The notes under the pieces are model-generated. The model was not told the origin of the DNA and ran no database searches. It saw nothing but the letters and a program-made list of their open reading frames with translations. Source: Anaerolineales bacterium (GTDB lineage Bacteria; Chloroflexota; Anaerolineae; Anaerolineales; UBA6663). From it: a stretch of 7,694 bases of DNA. The stretch is from NCBI GenBank assembly GCA_017999235.1, contig JAGOBN010000174.1, positions 1 to 7,694 of the forward strand, read 5' to 3'. Positions within the stretch are counted from its first letter, which is position 1, and the number at the start of each line of letters is the position of its first letter. A program made the position numbers and the translations under genes. Of the stretch, positions 6,956-7,694 are shown one piece after another.

Positions 6956-6976
6956 GGGAGTTTAAGTTATCCGGGA

Positions 6977-6992
6977 GGCCGGGATCCCGGCC
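6977..6992. other. Perfect 16 bp palindrome between two - strand genes
   Basis: GGCCGGGATCCCGGCC is a perfect inverted repeat in the 43 bp gap between the cyclic-nucleotide-binding gene and CinA. In RNA it could fold as a 6 bp GC stem with a GATC loop, starting 6 bases after the upstream stop. The bases after it on the - strand are not a T run, so it is not a standard terminator. It may attenuate transcription into CinA, stabilise the upstream mRNA end, or simply reflect the abundance of GCCGGC-like words here. An alternative pairing of CCGGGA (6971-6976) with TCCCGG (6985-6990) is also possible. Confidence 0.4.
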
Positions 6993-6998
6993 GGCGGG

Positions 6999-7493
6999 CT
7001 AACGGCGGCGGGTGCCGTTGAGGAGTTCTTCGCGGATGCGCAGATCGGCGCCGCGCACCTTGAGCGCCAGATCGGCGGCCAGGTTGCGCATCATGCGGTA
7101 ACCCAGCTGGGGGTTGGAGTCGCACAGCGCGATGAGCTTGTCGCGGGCAAAGACCAGCAGGACGGTGTGGTTGGCCGAACAGCGGGCGGTGGCGGAGCGC
7201 AGCCCCTGATCCACCAGCGCCACCTCGCCAAAAGATTGGCCGCGCCGCAGAGTGTAAATCGTCACCGGCCCGGTGGCGGGGGCGCCGGCCTCACCCACCA
7301 GATTGGGGTCGATCTGGATGTCCACTTCCCCCTGGACGATCACATACAGCTCGTCGCTGGCGGCGTTCTCTTCAAAGATCACGTCGCCGGCGTTGCAGCG
7401 GCGCTCCGTACACAGCGCCTGGATCAGCTCCAGCTGGCTGGTGGTGAGATCATAGAAGATATCGGTCTGCTTGAAGATGCTGGCGACAGACAT
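6999..7493 (-). CDS. Stand-alone cyclic nucleotide-binding domain protein (CRP/CNB fold)
   Basis: The 164-residue product is essentially one cNMP-binding domain. A short N-terminal helix (SIFKQTDIFYDLTTSQLELI, 5-24) leads into the beta-roll: AGDVIFEE (35-42), DELYVIVQGEVDI (47-59), then the phosphate-binding cassette FGEVALVDQGLRSATARC (88-105), with E90 and R99 at the places that contact the cyclic nucleotide sugar and phosphate. A long C-terminal helix follows from about 126. There is no helix-turn-helix, so it is not a complete CRP-type activator; it more likely senses cAMP or a similar ligand and acts through a partner. No signal peptide or membrane segment is seen. The ATG at 7493 is chosen over the upstream one at 7547 because the conserved part begins right there and because a good promoter overlaps the longer version. 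It probably shares a transcript with CinA. Confidence 0.85.
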   Translation of the reverse strand: MSVASIFKQTDIFYDLTTSQLELIQALCTERRCNAGDVIFEENAASDELYVIVQGEVDIQIDPNLVGEAGAPATGPVTIYTLRRGQSFGEVALVDQGLRSATARCSANHTVLLVFARDKLIALCDSNPQLGYRMMRNLAADLALKVRGADLRIREELLNGTRRR

Positions 7494-7537
7494 ACCGGTT
7501 TCTCGAGCGCAGGGACTTACGGCCTGATAACGCAGAT

Positions 7538-7566
7538 AGTGTAACATACCGCTCAGACACTGCCAA
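7538..7566 (-). promoter_or_regulatory. Sigma70-type promoter for the cyclic nucleotide-binding gene
   Basis: Read on the - strand, a TTGGCA -35 box (7561-7566, five of six matches) is followed by a 17 bp spacer and a TACACT -10 box (7538-7543, four of six). The spacer ends in TGT, giving the extended -10 layout. Transcription would start near 7531, leaving a leader of about 38 bases. This placement makes the ATG at 7547 unusable, because it lies upstream of the predicted transcript start. It is the best promoter match I found in the window. Confidence 0.5.
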
Positions 7567-7576
7567 ATATCCGCCC

Positions 7577-7585
7577 GAAAGGAGG
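7577..7585 (+). promoter_or_regulatory. Strong Shine-Dalgarno for the glycosyltransferase gene
   Basis: GAAAGGAGG is a near-perfect anti-16S match, 6 bases before the ATG at 7592. It fixes the start of the last gene, of which only about 34 codons are visible. No convincing + strand promoter is visible between 7494 and 7576; a TAACAT at 7542-7547 lacks a -35 box. Confidence 0.75.
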
Positions 7586-7591
7586 CCGGCC

Positions 7592-7694
7592 ATGCGCATT
7601 GGCATGCTGGTGGACATGTACAAGCCCCATATTAGCGGGATAACCAATTACGTCGCCTTGAACAAGCGCTGGCTGGAACAGCGCGGCCACAAGG
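7592..7694 (+). CDS. Glycosyltransferase (GT4/GT-B type), N-terminal fragment
   Basis: Only the first 34 residues are in the window. MRIGMLVDMYKPHISGITNYV (residues 1-21, shown here as the motif MRIGMLVDMY then a short KPHISGITNYV) is the usual opening of GT-B fold glycosyltransferases: a first beta strand, a turn with P-x-x-G-I-x-x-Y, then a helix (VALNKRWLEQRGHK) leading to the second strand. In this family such a start belongs to enzymes that move a sugar from a nucleotide donor to lipid or glycan acceptors at the inner face of the membrane. Donor and acceptor cannot be known from this fragment. The strong Shine-Dalgarno supports the start. The gene diverges from the cyclic-nucleotide-binding gene across a 98 bp spacer. 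The frame is open to the window end. Confidence 0.72.
   Translation, partial: MRIGMLVDMYKPHISGITNYVALNKRWLEQRGHK

Noticed and set aside
5519..7021. A 500-codon open frame on the + strand across the hydrolase end and all of cinA
   Set aside because: It is the antisense shadow of cinA, whose motifs are unmistakable, and its translation is low-complexity Gly, Ala, Gln and Arg.
7494..7547. An 18-residue N-terminal extension of the cyclic nucleotide-binding protein
   Set aside because: The ATG at 7547 falls within the spacer of the predicted promoter, and the conserved N-terminal helix begins at the ATG at 7493.

Overview
This is a GC-rich, densely coded window. Genes fill almost all of it, most gaps are shorter than 20 bp, and the genes I can place belong to ordinary bacterial families. 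High GC, compact operons, small membrane-anchored alpha/beta hydrolases, a DinB-like protein, a stand-alone cyclic-nucleotide-binding protein and a GT4-type glycosyltransferase start together suggest a Chloroflexota (Anaerolineae-like) genome. That assignment rests on gene style and remembered similarity, not on a marker gene. I see no tRNA, rRNA, CRISPR array, insertion sequence or phage gene.

Left block (1-4337, + strand): five genes run head to tail with gaps of 4 to 15 bp, so they look like one operon that enters from outside the window. They are the C-terminal part of a peroxiredoxin-like (AhpC/TSA_2) protein, an SRPBCC lipid-binding-fold protein, a CrtD/CrtI-type FAD desaturase-like oxidoreductase, a renalase-like FAD oxidoreductase, and an N-terminally anchored alpha/beta hydrolase with a complete Ser-Asp-His triad. 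The theme is redox chemistry plus handling of a hydrophobic substrate, possibly an isoprenoid or lipid. The substrate cannot be read from the sequence. A candidate extended -10 inside the end of the desaturase gene could drive the last two genes separately.

Middle block (4356-5804): a DinB-like protein on the - strand and a second, different membrane-anchored alpha/beta hydrolase on the + strand diverge from a 66 bp spacer. The DinB gene converges on the left operon across only 18 bp.

Right block (5801-7694): a - strand pair encodes a small cyclic-nucleotide-binding protein followed by CinA. The CinA stop codon overlaps the stop of the second hydrolase in a shared TTAA. A good sigma70-type promoter lies upstream of the cyclic-nucleotide-binding gene. 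In the other direction the same spacer leads to a glycosyltransferase gene with a strong Shine-Dalgarno sequence, cut off by the window end.

I found no clearly new multi-gene system. The signals most worth following are the strong over-representation of the palindrome GCCGGC across the whole window, a CinA whose C-terminal amidase domain has lost its signature residues, and the tight pairing of two different FAD oxidoreductases with an SRPBCC protein and a peroxiredoxin-like protein.
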